The notes: a model not told the origin generated them from the sequence alone. DNA of 64,000 nt from Inhella proteolytica (GCF_016093275.1 NZ_JAEDAK010000001.1:372001-436000), one strand, 5' to 3'. Numbered from the stretch's first letter, positions 37,763-46,598 are shown. Numbers and translations: made by a program.

Positions 37763-38662
37763 ATGGGCTTCCGACCCTCGTCCACTTTCAAGCGCGCGCT
37801 GCGGCTGGTGTGGGCCGTCTGGCTGCCAGTGGTGGCGCATGCGCAGCCGGAGTTGAGCTGGTTCGTGACCGATTGGCCGCCGCTCTTCATCTTTGCCAAA
37901 GGCCAGCCGCCCAGTCAGCCGGCCGACTTGGGCGAGGGGCAAGTCGATCGAGTGATGGCAGAGCTGATCGCGCGCTTGCCCGCTTACCAACACCGCTTCG
38001 AGTCGCTCAATTCGCGCCGCCTGTGGCGGGCCATGGCCGAAGGTCGGGCGCTGTGCAGCGCAGCCGCGCTGAAGACGTCCGAGCGCAGCGCGCTGGCTTA
38101 TTTCACGCCCCATCTGCGGGTGGCGCCGCCGGTGCTGGTGGTGCGGGCCAAAGGCGCCGAGCGGTATGTAGGCGCGGACGGTCGTGCCTCGCTGAGGGCC
38201 CTGCTGGAGCGGCCCGATTTGCACGGTCGGCTGGAGGTCGACCGCAGCTATGGTCCCCAACTGGATCCGCTTCTGGCCGGCTCGCGGACGCTGCCGCGCG
38301 ACTCCACCTCACGCATCGGTCAGATGGCCGAGCTGGTGGCGGCGGGGCGCGTGGACTACACGCTGGACTTCGCCCACACCATCGAGTACCTGCGCCGTCA
38401 GGGGCGTCTGCGCGAGCCTCTGGCTGCGCTGCCCTTGCAGGAAGCGGGTGATTGGAGCCTGGGCTATGTGGCCTGCCCGCGCACGCCCTGGGGGCTCGCG
38501 GCCATCACGGCGATCGACCAGGCGATCCGCCAGGCCGCCGCCTCGCGCAGCTACCGTGAGGCCTACATCCGTTGGCTGCCGGAACCCCTGCGCAGTGAGC
38601 AACAGCCGCTCTTCGAAGCCTTCTACGACGCCCGCGCCCAGGGCGGCCCGCAGATCGAGTGA
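37763..38662 (+). CDS. TIGR02285-like periplasmic binding protein
   Basis: 299-residue exported protein resembling the TIGR02285 family, a family 3-like solute-binding fold common in beta- and gammaproteobacteria. Signal peptide to about residue 28 (VWAVWLPVVAHAQ). Typical pieces: LSWFVTDWPPLFIFAKGQPPSQPADLGEGQVDRVMAELIARLPAYQHRFESLNSRRLWRAMAEGRALCSAAALKTSERS and VDYTLDFAHTIEYLRRQG. Function unknown; no transporter components are adjacent. Its stop overlaps a GTG that could serve the next gene, but a better start for that gene lies 60 bases on. Confidence 0.82.
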   Translation: MGFRPSSTFKRALRLVWAVWLPVVAHAQPELSWFVTDWPPLFIFAKGQPPSQPADLGEGQVDRVMAELIARLPAYQHRFESLNSRRLWRAMAEGRALCSAAALKTSERSALAYFTPHLRVAPPVLVVRAKGAERYVGADGRASLRALLERPDLHGRLEVDRSYGPQLDPLLAGSRTLPRDSTSRIGQMAELVAAGRVDYTLDFAHTIEYLRRQGRLREPLAALPLQEAGDWSLGYVACPRTPWGLAAITAIDQAIRQAAASRSYREAYIRWLPEPLRSEQQPLFEAFYDARAQGGPQIE

Positions 38663-38721
38663 GCGCCGAGTGGGCGGCCGCACAATGCGGCCCCGCTCTT
38701 GCACCTGAATCCCACCTCGCC

Positions 38722-39651
38722 ATGCTGACGCCGCGCATGGCCGAACTGCTGGCCCGCATCCACCGCGCCAACCGACCGGCCTACCACTCGATGAGCCCGC
38801 AACAGGCGCGGATCGCGTACCGGATGGGGGCGGAGATCCTCGACCTGCCGCGCGCGCCGCTGGCGCGTGTGGAGGAGCTGCAGCTGCCCGGCCCCGCGGG
38901 CGCGCTGAAGGCCCGGCTCTATGCGCCCAGTGCGGCGCGCCTGCCGGTGCTGCTGTACCTGCATGGCGGCGGCTTCACCATCGGCGACCTGGAAACCCAT
39001 GACAGCCTGTGCCGCCAGTTCGCGCTGCGTGCCGGCTGCGCCGTGCTGGCGCTGGATTACCGCCTGGCCCCCGAGCACCGCTTCCCCGCCGCCGTGGATG
39101 ACAGCTTCGCCGCGCTGCGCGGGCTGCCGGCCCTGGCCGAGACGCTGGGGCTGGACGGCAGCCGCATCGCAGTGGGGGGCGACAGCGCCGGCGGCACGCT
39201 GGCGGCGGTGTGCGCGCTGATGGCGCGCGACGCCGGCCTGCCCCTGGCCCTGCAGCTGCTGATCACCCCCGGCACCTGCGCCCGCGCCGACACCGAGAGC
39301 CACGCGCGCTTTGCCAAGGGCTATCTGCTCGACGCCGAAGCGATCGCCTGGTTCTTCGCCCACTACATCGAGGACGCCGACAAGGACGACTGGCGCTTCG
39401 CCCCGCTGCATGCCGAGGACCACGAAGGCCTGGCGCCGGCCTGCGTGATCCTGGCCGAGGCCGACCCGCTGGTGGACGAAGGCCTGGCCTACGCCGACAC
39501 CCTGCGTGCCGCCGGCGTGGCGGTGGAGCTGGAGCTGTACCGCGGCGTCACGCACGATTTCATCAAGATGGGCCGCATGATCCCGGAGGCCCTGAGCGCC
39601 CAGGACGTGGCCGCCCGGGCCCTGCGCGAGGCCTTTGGAGACCGCCGATGA
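38722..39651 (+). CDS. HSL-family alpha/beta hydrolase (carboxylesterase)
   Basis: 309-residue esterase of the hormone-sensitive lipase family. The oxyanion-hole motif HGGGF (LYLHGGGFTIGDLETHD), nucleophile elbow GDSAGG, acid ADPLVDEG and His in GVTHDFIKM complete the catalytic machinery. Cytoplasmic, acting on short acyl esters; natural substrate unknown. The ATG at 38722 fits the family start (MLTPRMAELLARI); an in-frame GTG at 38659 would add 21 unrelated residues. Four-base overlap with the next gene. Confidence 0.92.
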   Translation: MLTPRMAELLARIHRANRPAYHSMSPQQARIAYRMGAEILDLPRAPLARVEELQLPGPAGALKARLYAPSAARLPVLLYLHGGGFTIGDLETHDSLCRQFALRAGCAVLALDYRLAPEHRFPAAVDDSFAALRGLPALAETLGLDGSRIAVGGDSAGGTLAAVCALMARDAGLPLALQLLITPGTCARADTESHARFAKGYLLDAEAIAWFFAHYIEDADKDDWRFAPLHAEDHEGLAPACVILAEADPLVDEGLAYADTLRAAGVAVELELYRGVTHDFIKMGRMIPEALSAQDVAARALREAFGDRR

Positions 39652-40505
39652 GCTTCCGCCATTCCGAAACCCTGCGCGTGCGCTGGAGCGAGGTCGATGC
39701 CCAGGGCATCGTCTTCAACGGCCACTACCTGAACTACCTGGACACCGCCAGCAGCGGCTACTGGCGCATGCTGGGCCTGCCGTACCCCAGCGCCTTCGAG
39801 CGCCTGGGCGCCGACCTGGTGCTGCGCAGCACCGAGCTCGACTTCCTGGCGCCCGCCCGCTTCGACGAGGTGCTGCAGGGGCGGCTGCGCTTTGTCGAGG
39901 CCGGCCGCACCAGCCTGCGCTTCGAGGCCGAGCTGCTGCGCGGCGCCCAGTGCCTGCTCAAGGCCCGGCTGCGCTATGTGATGGTGGGGCGCGAGGGGCC
40001 TACGGCGCTGCAACCCGTGCCCGTGCCCGAAGGCCTGCGCGCCGCGCTGCGGGCCTTCGAGGCGGGCGAGCCCATGCTGGCCGTGCAGGTCGGCAGCTGG
40101 GCCGAGCTGGGGGCGGACGCCCAGCCGATCCGCCAGGCGGTGTTCGTGCGCGAGCAGGGCATCCCGGCCGATCTGGAATGGGACCAGGCCGACCCCGCCT
40201 GCACGCACGCGGTGGCCTACAACCGCCTGGGCCAGGCCCTGGGCACCGGCCGCCTGCTGGAGCATGTGCCGGGCACGGCCAAGATCGGCCGCATGGCGGT
40301 GCTGGCCGCCGCGCGCGGCACCGGCGTGGGCGCCCAGGTGCTGGAAGCCTTGATGCAGGCCGCCCGCCGCCAGGGCTACCGCCAGGTGCTGCTGCACGCC
40401 CAGGCCAGCGCCGTGGGCTTCTACCGCCGCGCCGGCTTTGCGCCGCGCGGGCTGCCGTTTGAAGAGGCGGGCATCGAGCACCAGGAGATGCTCAAGACCA
40501 TCTGA
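39648..40505 (+). CDS. Fusion of YbgC/FadM-type thioesterase with GNAT acetyltransferase
   Basis: 285-residue two-domain protein. Residues 1 to about 132 are a 4HBT acyl-CoA thioesterase (LRVRWSEVDAQGIVFNGHYLNYLDTA, with the catalytic Asp17 in the YbgC position). Residues about 140-285 are an ElaA/GNAT-like N-acetyltransferase (IRQAVFVREQGIPADLEWDQAD, then the acetyl-CoA loop ARGTGVGAQVLEALM, then AVGFYRRAGFAPRG). There is no stop or frameshift between the two, and the linker is short. The combination joins enzymes that release and use acyl-CoA, but a shared pathway is not known. ATGA overlap with the esterase gene. Confidence 0.9.
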   Translation: MSFRHSETLRVRWSEVDAQGIVFNGHYLNYLDTASSGYWRMLGLPYPSAFERLGADLVLRSTELDFLAPARFDEVLQGRLRFVEAGRTSLRFEAELLRGAQCLLKARLRYVMVGREGPTALQPVPVPEGLRAALRAFEAGEPMLAVQVGSWAELGADAQPIRQAVFVREQGIPADLEWDQADPACTHAVAYNRLGQALGTGRLLEHVPGTAKIGRMAVLAAARGTGVGAQVLEALMQAARRQGYRQVLLHAQASAVGFYRRAGFAPRGLPFEEAGIEHQEMLKTI

Positions 40506-40510
40506 ACAGG

Positions 40511-40816
40511 TCAGGTGCGGAAGGTCTCGACAAAGACCTCGCGGTGGCGCTCCTGCGCCAGCTCGGCCATGGCCCGCGCCACCATGGCCTCGGCGTCTGC
40601 CATCTGCTGCGGGCTCTGGCCGCTGTAGCTCTCCATCCAGGTCATGCGCTCCTCCGGGCGCTCGCTCAATACCAGGTGCACGCCGGGCACGGCCTCGGCG
40701 GCCTGGCGGGCGGCGGCGCGCCAGCGCGCGCGCCAGGCCTCGGCCTCCTGCAGATCGAGTTTGAAGTAGACGTGCAGGCGCACCGGGCTGGCCATGCGGG
40801 GGGTCGCGGCGCTCAT
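40511..40816 (-). CDS. DUF4936 family protein
   Basis: 101-residue protein of the DUF4936 family, of unknown function and found mostly in Burkholderiales next to ygfZ. Visible: RLHVYFKLDLQEAEAWRARWRA, GVHLVLSERPEERMTWMESYSG and a helix ending in HREVFVETF, consistent with a small ferredoxin-like alpha/beta fold. Its ATG overlaps the ygfZ stop by four bases, so it is co-translated with ygfZ. Confidence 0.85.
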   Translation of the reverse strand: MSAATPRMASPVRLHVYFKLDLQEAEAWRARWRAAARQAAEAVPGVHLVLSERPEERMTWMESYSGQSPQQMADAEAMVARAMAELAQERHREVFVETFRT

Positions 40817-41682
40817 TCCGGGGCCTTCACGGCATAGGGCAGGGCGGCGCGCTGCAGCGCGCGGCCATCGGCCAACTGCAGCACGGACTCAGACTCCCAG
40901 GCGGCCAGCTGCACCTCGGCCAACACGCCGGCCTGGCCTTCCCAGGCGGCGCCCATCACCACCTCGCCCACCGGTTGCTCGCGCTCGGGCCCGGCAAACA
41001 GCTCGCTGCCCGGCGCCGCGCTGGCGCCCAGCAGCAGCTGGGTGCGGCGCTTCACGGTGCCGCGGTACTGGCTGCGCGCCACCACCTCCTGGCCGGGGTA
41101 GCAGCCTTTTTGGAAGTTCACGCCGCCCACCAGCTCCCAGTTCAGCATCTGCGGCACGAAGTGCTCGGCGGTGGCGCTGCGCACCCAGGCCAGGCCGGCG
41201 TGCAGCTCGCTCCAGTCCCAGGCGGCGCGGGGCAGGGCAGCGCCGTCCAGCTCGCCCAGATGCAGGGCGCGCGTCTGGCCCAGGGCATCGGGCAGGCGCA
41301 CGAAGCCGGCCCGGTGGCCCCAGACAGGCAGGTCCGCCGGCACCTGCGCACCCAGCACGGCCAGCAGCGGGGTTTCGTCGCTGGCGTCGCGCAGCTTGGC
41401 CTTGGCGCGCAGCACGAACATCGACAGGCGCTTGGCCAGCGTGGGGGCGAGCTCGCGCGGCAGCAGCAGCGCAAAGGCCTCGGGGCCTTCACGCAGCAGG
41501 ATGAAGTTGGCCATCAGCCGGCCCTTGGCCGAGCAGTAGCCGGCCAGGCGGGCCTGGTCGGCGGGCAGATCGCTGACTGATTGGGTCAGCTGGCCATGCA
41601 GGAAGGCGCCTGCATCCGGGCCTTCGGCGCGGATCAGACCCCAGTCTTCGAGGCGGCAGGCGCCATGGGGGAGGGTGCTCAT
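40813..41682 (-). CDS. ygfZ: Folate-binding protein YgfZ
   Basis: 289-residue tetrahydrofolate-binding protein of the GcvT fold that supports synthesis or repair of certain iron-sulfur enzymes. The signature K-G-C-Y-x-G-Q-E is present as NFQKGCYPGQEVVARSQYRGTVKRR, with the conserved Cys. Other features are LGQLTQ-like HGQLTQSVSDLPADQARLAGYCSAKGRLMANFILLRE. The ATG at 41682 is used; the frame runs much further upstream into mltG antisense, which is not coding. Divergent from mltG and co-transcribed with DUF4936. Confidence 0.94.
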   Translation of the reverse strand: MSTLPHGACRLEDWGLIRAEGPDAGAFLHGQLTQSVSDLPADQARLAGYCSAKGRLMANFILLREGPEAFALLLPRELAPTLAKRLSMFVLRAKAKLRDASDETPLLAVLGAQVPADLPVWGHRAGFVRLPDALGQTRALHLGELDGAALPRAAWDWSELHAGLAWVRSATAEHFVPQMLNWELVGGVNFQKGCYPGQEVVARSQYRGTVKRRTQLLLGASAAPGSELFAGPEREQPVGEVVMGAAWEGQAGVLAEVQLAAWESESVLQLADGRALQRAALPYAVKAPE

Positions 41683-41748
41683 GCCGGCATTATCAGAAGC
41701 GCCCCAAGCCCATAGGCTGGCGCCGGCCATGCCAAACTCCGCGCCCCC

Positions 41749-42744
41749 ATGAAACGCCTCTTGCTTCTCCTCCTGCTGCCGCTGTTGCTGGCCCTGGGCG
41801 CAGCCGCCCTGGCCTGGCACTGGTGGCGCGCGCCGCTGGTGCTGAGCCAGGACACGGTCGAGCTCACCGTCGAGGCCGGCAGCAGCCCGCGCCAGGTGGC
41901 CCAGGCCTGGGTGGCGGCCGGCGTGCAGGCGGACGAGCGCCTGCTCTGGCTGGGTTTCCGGCTCAGCGGCCAGGCGCGCCTGATTCGCGCCGGCAGCTAT
42001 GCGCTGGAGCGCGGCGACAGCCCGGAGCGCCTGCTGCAGAAGATGGTGCGCGGGGAGGAACAGTTGGAATCGCTGGCGCTGATTCCGGGCTGGACGATGC
42101 GCGAGCTTCGCGGCGCGCTGGCCCGCGCCCCCGGGCTGCGCCAGACCCTCGGCGCGCTCAGCGACGCCGAGCTGATGGCCCGCCTGGGCGCCCCCGGTCA
42201 GGCCGCCGAGGGCCGCTTCTTTCCCGACACCTACCGCTACGGCCGCGGCGTCAGCGACCTGACCGTGCTGCGCGAGGCCCACCACGCGCTGGAGCGCGAA
42301 CTCCTCAAGGCCTGGGCGCTGCGGCCGCAGGACAGCGTGCTGAAAACGCCCGAGGAGGCGCTGATCCTGGCCTCCATCGTCGAAAAAGAAACCGGCCGGG
42401 CGGCCGAGCGGGCCCGCATTGCTGCCGTGTTCCACAACCGCCTGCGCATCGGCATGCCCCTGCAGACCGACCCAACCGTCATCTACGGCCTGGGCGCGGC
42501 CTTCGACGGCAATCTGCGCAAGCGCGATCTGCAGGCCGACACGCCCTTTAATACCTACACCCGGCGCGGCCTGCCGCCCACGCCGATCGCCCTGGTGGGG
42601 CGCGAATCCCTGCGCGCCGCCGTGCTGCCCGAGCGCAGCAGCGCCCTGTACTTCGTGGCGCGCGGCGATGGCAGTTCCGAGTTCAGCGCCACCCTCGAAG
42701 ACCACAATCGCGCCGTGCAGCGCTTCCAACTCAGCAAGCCGTGA
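41749..42744 (+). CDS. mltG: Endolytic transglycosylase MltG
   Basis: 331-residue inner-membrane lytic transglycosylase (YceG-like) that cuts nascent glycan strands and sets their length. N-terminal membrane helix (4-22), LysM-like subdomain, catalytic Glu212 in ILASIVEKET, then LQTDPTVIYG, and the C-terminal NTYTRRGLPPTPI and ALYFVARGDGSSEFSATLEDHN. First gene of the mltG-tmk-holB-pilZ cluster; the TGA overlaps the tmk GTG. Confidence 0.96.
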   Translation: MKRLLLLLLLPLLLALGAAALAWHWWRAPLVLSQDTVELTVEAGSSPRQVAQAWVAAGVQADERLLWLGFRLSGQARLIRAGSYALERGDSPERLLQKMVRGEEQLESLALIPGWTMRELRGALARAPGLRQTLGALSDAELMARLGAPGQAAEGRFFPDTYRYGRGVSDLTVLREAHHALERELLKAWALRPQDSVLKTPEEALILASIVEKETGRAAERARIAAVFHNRLRIGMPLQTDPTVIYGLGAAFDGNLRKRDLQADTPFNTYTRRGLPPTPIALVGRESLRAAVLPERSSALYFVARGDGSSEFSATLEDHNRAVQRFQLSKP

Positions 42745-43355
42745 CCCGTCCCCTCTTCATCAGCTACGAAGGCATCGACGGTGCCGGCAAGTCCACCCAT
42801 CTGGAGGCCACCGAGGCGCGCCTGCGCGCGGCTGGTGCCATCGTCTGCCGCAGCCGCGAGCCCGGCGGCACGCCACTGGCCGAGACCCTGCGCGAGATGG
42901 TGCTGAACCAGCCCATGGCCCCGCTGACCGAGGCCCTGCTGGTGTTCGCCGCGCGCCACGAGCATTGGCTGCAGGTCATCCAGCCCGCGCTGGCCGCCGG
43001 CCAGGTGGTGCTGTGCGATCGCTTTGCCGACGCCAGCTTCGCCTACCAGGGCGGTGGCCGCGGCGTGGCCTGGGAACAGTTGCAGGCGCTGGAGCAATGG
43101 ACCGTGGCCGGCCGCGCCCCCGACCTCACGCTGTGGTTCGACCTGGACCCGGCCGAGGCCGCGCGCCGCCGCGCCGCGGCGCGCAGCGCCGACCGCTTCG
43201 AGGCCGAAGACCTGGCGTTTTTCGGACGTGTGCGCGCTGCCTACGCGCGCCGCTTCGAAGAGCAGCCCCAGCGGTTCGAGCGCATCGACGCGGGCCAGAG
43301 CCTGGACGGCGTGGCCGCACAACTGGCGGCCGCCTTGCAGCGCCGCGGCTGGTGA
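42741..43355 (+). CDS. tmk: Thymidylate kinase
   Basis: Phosphorylates dTMP to dTDP. 204 residues. P-loop EGIDGAGKST (10-19), the dTMP-site SREPGGTPLAE, the DRF motif in CDRFADASFAYQGGGRGV, and a lid region with Arg residues (AARRRAAARSADRFE). GTG start at 42741 overlapping the mltG stop. With thyA elsewhere in the window it completes dTMP supply. Confidence 0.96.
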   Translation: MTRPLFISYEGIDGAGKSTHLEATEARLRAAGAIVCRSREPGGTPLAETLREMVLNQPMAPLTEALLVFAARHEHWLQVIQPALAAGQVVLCDRFADASFAYQGGGRGVAWEQLQALEQWTVAGRAPDLTLWFDLDPAEAARRRAAARSADRFEAEDLAFFGRVRAAYARRFEEQPQRFERIDAGQSLDGVAAQLAAALQRRGW

Positions 43356-43357
43356 GC

Positions 43358-44386
43358 ATGAGCGGCCTGCCGATCTTTCTGCAACCCGCGCTGGCGCGCG
43401 CCCTGGCCCTGGGGCGTGCCCATGCGGTGCTGCTCAGCGGCCCGGCGGGTCTTGGCCAGCTGGAACTGGCGCGCGCCCTGGCCAAGGCCTGGCTGTGCGA
43501 AACCCAGGCCGCCGGCCAGCCGGCCTGCGGGCATTGCCCGTCTTGCCATCTGGTGGAGCAGGGCAGCCACCCGGACCTGCGCTGGCTGATGCCGGCCGCC
43601 CTACGCGTCGAACTGGGCTTCGAGGAAGCCCCGGGCGAGGGCAAGGCCAAGCCGAGCAAGGAAATCCGCATCGACGAAGTGCGCGGCCTGCAGAGCTTCA
43701 CCCAATCCACCAGCGGCCGGGGGCAGGCCAAGGTGTTGGCCATTCACCCTGCCGAGGCCATGAACACCGTGGCCGCGAACGCGCTGCTCAAGACCCTGGA
43801 AGAACCAGGCAGCGTGCTGCGCTTCGTGCTCAGCTGCGGCGCACCCGAGGAGCTGCTGCCCACCATCCGCTCGCGCTGCCAGACCCTGAGCCTGAGCGTG
43901 CCCGAGCCCGCGCTGGCGCTGGCCTGGCTGCGGGAGCAGGGCTTGGGCGAGGCTGATGCGGCGGCCCTGCTGCGCCTGGCCGGCGGCCGGCCCGGCCAGG
44001 CCTTGCAGTGGGCCCGCGCTGGCCTGGGCGCGGACCGGCTGGCCGAGCTGCCACAGCTGATGCTGCGCGGCGAGCTCGGCGGCTGGGAGGCCCTGGGGCC
44101 GACGCTGTTGGTTGATCTGCTGGGCCGGCTGGCGCACGACCAGTTGCGCCGCAGCCACGGTCAGGAGCCGCTCTACTTCAGCGCCGCGCACCTGCCGCCG
44201 CCCACCGCCAGTGCACGGCTGCAGCGTTGGGCCACCGAGCTGCGCGAGGCCCGCGCCAAGGGCGAGCACCCCCTGGTGCCGGGCCTGTGGATGGAGAGCC
44301 TGGCAGCACAGGCACAAAGAGCCCTGAAATCCGATGGTCGGCCCGCTGCTGCCGACAAAAGGCCCGCACTACACTCGACGCTGTGA
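43358..44386 (+). CDS. holB: DNA polymerase III subunit delta'
   Basis: 342-residue clamp-loader stator. The ATPase-like site is degenerate, as expected for delta': GPAGLGQLELA has Gln in place of the Walker Lys. The zinc site is Cys47-x9-Cys57-x2-Cys60-x2-Cys63 (CGHCPSCH). KVLAIHPAEAMNTVAANALLKTLEEP and the SRC motif (TIRSRCQTL) are canonical. The ATG at 43358 is chosen; a GTG two codons upstream is possible. Its TGA overlaps the pilZ GTG. Confidence 0.95.
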   Translation: MSGLPIFLQPALARALALGRAHAVLLSGPAGLGQLELARALAKAWLCETQAAGQPACGHCPSCHLVEQGSHPDLRWLMPAALRVELGFEEAPGEGKAKPSKEIRIDEVRGLQSFTQSTSGRGQAKVLAIHPAEAMNTVAANALLKTLEEPGSVLRFVLSCGAPEELLPTIRSRCQTLSLSVPEPALALAWLREQGLGEADAAALLRLAGGRPGQALQWARAGLGADRLAELPQLMLRGELGGWEALGPTLLVDLLGRLAHDQLRRSHGQEPLYFSAAHLPPPTASARLQRWATELREARAKGEHPLVPGLWMESLAAQAQRALKSDGRPAAADKRPALHSTL

Positions 44387-44781
44387 GCGACATCCCAGCC
44401 AAGCCCCAAGCCGCCGCCCTGGCCCAAGCCGCCTCCGCCCCCGGTCGCGGCGGTGTGATCCAGCTCGTGTTCAAGGAGAAGGGCGCGCTCTACGCCGCCT
44501 ACATCTCGCTGTTCGCCGACGGCGGCCTGTTCGTGCCCAGCACGCGCGAGCACAAGCTGGGCGAGGACGTGTTCCTGCTGGTTTCGCTGCCCGACGATGT
44601 GGCCCGCTACCCGGTGGCCGGCAAGGTGGCCTGGATCACCCCGCCCAATGCGGCCGGTGGCCGCACCCAGGGTGTGGGCGTGCGCTTCCCGAACGACGAG
44701 AAGACGCGCCAGGTCAAGCACAAGATCGAGGAACTGCTGGGCACCAGCATTTCCTCGTCCAAGCCCACCCAGACGCTCTGA
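44383..44781 (+). CDS. pilZ: PilZ domain protein (type IV pilus-associated type)
   Basis: 132-residue protein with an Ala/Pro-rich N-terminus and a PilZ fold (VIQLVFKEKGALYAAYISLFADGGLFVPS ... LLVSLPDDVARYPVAGKVAWITP ... QGVGVRFPND). The RxxxR and (D/N)xSxxG c-di-GMP binding motifs are not seen, as in the founding PilZ of Pseudomonas that acts in type IV pilus assembly with PilB and FimX without binding the nucleotide. Location after holB and before tatD matches the P. aeruginosa pilZ neighbourhood. GTG start overlapping the holB stop. Confidence 0.88.
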   Translation: MSDIPAKPQAAALAQAASAPGRGGVIQLVFKEKGALYAAYISLFADGGLFVPSTREHKLGEDVFLLVSLPDDVARYPVAGKVAWITPPNAAGGRTQGVGVRFPNDEKTRQVKHKIEELLGTSISSSKPTQTL

Positions 44782-44811
44782 GCGCCGCGGCCCTGGTCGG
44801 GGCGGCATGCC

Positions 44812-45606
44812 ATGTTTATTGATTCCCATTGCCACCTCAACTCGCGCTCATTGCGCGAGCAGCTTCCGGATTTGCTGGATGCGATGCGTGCTGCCCAGGT
44901 TCAACAGGCGCTGAGCATTTGCTGCACGATGGAAGAGTTCCCGGATGTATTGCTCATGGCCGAGCAACACGCATGTGTTTGGGCCAGCGTGGGCGTCCAT
45001 CCTGACAGTGAAGATGTGCATGAGCCTTCTGTTGAAGAGCTTGTGGTCAAGGCCAATCACCCAAAGGTCCTGGCCATTGGCGAGACCGGGCTGGACTACT
45101 ACCGCCTGAACGGCCGCAGCATGGCCGAGATGGAATGGCAGCGTGAGCGCTTTCGCGTGCATATCCGTGCGGCCAAGGCCTGCGGCAAGCCGCTGATCGT
45201 GCACACGCGCAGCAGCGCGGCCGACACCCTGGCAATCCTGATGGAGGAGGGCGCCGAGACCGTGGGCGGTGTCTTCCATTGCTTCACCGAAGACCAGGCC
45301 GTGGCCGCCGCTGCGGTGGATTTGGGTTTCCACATTTCCTTCAGCGGCATCCTGACCTTCAAGAACGCCGAGGATCTGCGCGCTGTGGCCGCGGCCTTGC
45401 CGCGCGAGCGCGTGCTGATTGAGACCGACAGCCCCTATCTGGCGCCGGTGCCGTACCGCGGCAAGCTCAATCAGCCGGCCTACGTGCCCCATGTGGCCGC
45501 CCAACTCGCGCAGATCTGGGGGGTGCCGGTGGAAGAGGTGGCGGCCCTCACCACGCGCAACACCCAGCGCCTGTTCCGCCTGCCGGAGCCGGCCGTCGCA
45601 TGCTGA
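44812..45606 (+). CDS. TatD family hydrolase
   Basis: 264-residue metal-dependent hydrolase of the TatD/YcfH group (deoxyribonuclease and possible D-aminoacyl-tRNA quality roles reported for members). Metal ligands His6 and His8 in DSHCHLN, Glu in AIGETGLDYYR, His in LIVHTRSS, His in VFHCFTE and Asp in IETDSPYLAPVPYRGKLNQPAYV. Conserved position after tmk-holB-pilZ. Its stop overlaps the ankyrin gene start by seven bases. Confidence 0.93.
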   Translation: MFIDSHCHLNSRSLREQLPDLLDAMRAAQVQQALSICCTMEEFPDVLLMAEQHACVWASVGVHPDSEDVHEPSVEELVVKANHPKVLAIGETGLDYYRLNGRSMAEMEWQRERFRVHIRAAKACGKPLIVHTRSSAADTLAILMEEGAETVGGVFHCFTEDQAVAAAAVDLGFHISFSGILTFKNAEDLRAVAAALPRERVLIETDSPYLAPVPYRGKLNQPAYVPHVAAQLAQIWGVPVEEVAALTTRNTQRLFRLPEPAVAC

Positions 45607-46265
45607 ACCGCCGGCTGGCCCTGCTGGGGGCGCTGGCGCCGTTGGCGGCTCGCGCCCAGCAGCCGGACCCGCTGCGTGAGTTCTTTCGCATGATCGAGCT
45701 CGACAGCCGCAGTGCGGTGCTGGAGGCCTTGCTGCGCGGCATGGACCCGAACGTGCTGGCACCCAACGGCCAGCGCCCCTTGCACTGGGCGCTGATGCAC
45801 GAGTCCGGCCAGGCCCTGGATGGCCTGCTGGCCGACCCGCGCACCGATGTCGAAGCCGAGAACGCCAGTGGCGAGCGCCCGCTGATGCTGGCGGCCCTGC
45901 GCGGCCGCCTGGCCTGGGCCCAGCTGCTGGTGCGGCACGGCGCGGCGGTGGAGCCCAAGCGCGGGCAGAAGACCTGGGGCGCGCTGCACTACGCCTGCAG
46001 CGGGCCGGATCAAGGTGTCAGCACCTGGCTCCTGGACCAGGGAGCCGACATCAACGCCCGCAGCGAGAACGGCAGCACGCCGCTGATGATGGCCTTTGGC
46101 TACGGCAGCCTGGACAGCGCCGACGTGCTGCTCAAGCGCGGGGCGGACACCACGCTGCGCAACGACCTTGGCCTCGACGCCTGGGACTTTGCCCGCAAGG
46201 CCGGCCGCAGTGACGCCGCCCAGCGCATGGGCCTGCGCCCGACAAGCGTGTCAGAAAAACCCTGA
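45600..46265 (+). CDS. Exported ankyrin-repeat protein
   Basis: 221 residues with an N-terminal signal (MLNRRLALLGALAPLAARA) and about four ankyrin repeats (NGQRPLHWALMHESGQALDGLLADPRTDVEAEN, SGERPLMLAALRGRLAWAQLLVRHGAAVEPK, TWGALHYACSGPDQGVSTWLLDQGADINARS, NGSTPLMMAFGYGSLDSADVLLKRGADTTLRN). A periplasmic protein-interaction role is likely; partner unknown. The gene overlaps tatD and is probably co-transcribed with it, an arrangement seen in related Burkholderiales. Confidence 0.88.
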   Translation: MLNRRLALLGALAPLAARAQQPDPLREFFRMIELDSRSAVLEALLRGMDPNVLAPNGQRPLHWALMHESGQALDGLLADPRTDVEAENASGERPLMLAALRGRLAWAQLLVRHGAAVEPKRGQKTWGALHYACSGPDQGVSTWLLDQGADINARSENGSTPLMMAFGYGSLDSADVLLKRGADTTLRNDLGLDAWDFARKAGRSDAAQRMGLRPTSVSEKP

Positions 46266-46341
46266 CAGCGGCTTCGGCCGCCAGTGACTGGCCGCGGCTG
46301 CGGCAGCTCCCTAGAGTGCACCCATCACTTTGGAGATTGCC

Positions 46342-46566
46342 ATGGCGCACACCGACTTCAGCCCCATCGACGCCTTCACGCTGCTGGTCGACCCGGATCG
46401 CGTGGCCCAGGCTGTCGCCCATTCCGAACGCCTGGCGCGTCTGCGCCGGCGCGTATGCCGCCCCCTCGACAAGCCGCTCATTCCCACCGTGCACCGTACC
46501 AGCGTGTGGGACGACGACGAAGACTGGGATGCCCAGGCTGGTGCGGCAAGCGACGAGGCGCATTGA
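46342..46566 (+). CDS. Small hypothetical protein
   Basis: 74-residue protein that I do not recognise. It starts at the ATG at 46342 with GGAG eight bases upstream, and a TAGAGT -10-like box lies at 46312. The N-terminal half is a predicted amphipathic helix (TLLVDPDRVAQAVAHSERLARLRRRV); the C-terminus is acidic (WDDDEDWDAQ). A clean intrinsic terminator follows, which supports a real, separately transcribed gene. Confidence 0.65.
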   Translation: MAHTDFSPIDAFTLLVDPDRVAQAVAHSERLARLRRRVCRPLDKPLIPTVHRTSVWDDDEDWDAQAGAASDEAH

Positions 46567-46598
46567 CGCAGGTTTCGACTCCAGTTGCCTGCGTAGTT

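Noticed and set aside
43439-43480. Loss of the Walker Lys in holB as a damaged gene
   Set aside because: Delta' subunits commonly lack a functional ATP site; the rest of the protein is intact.
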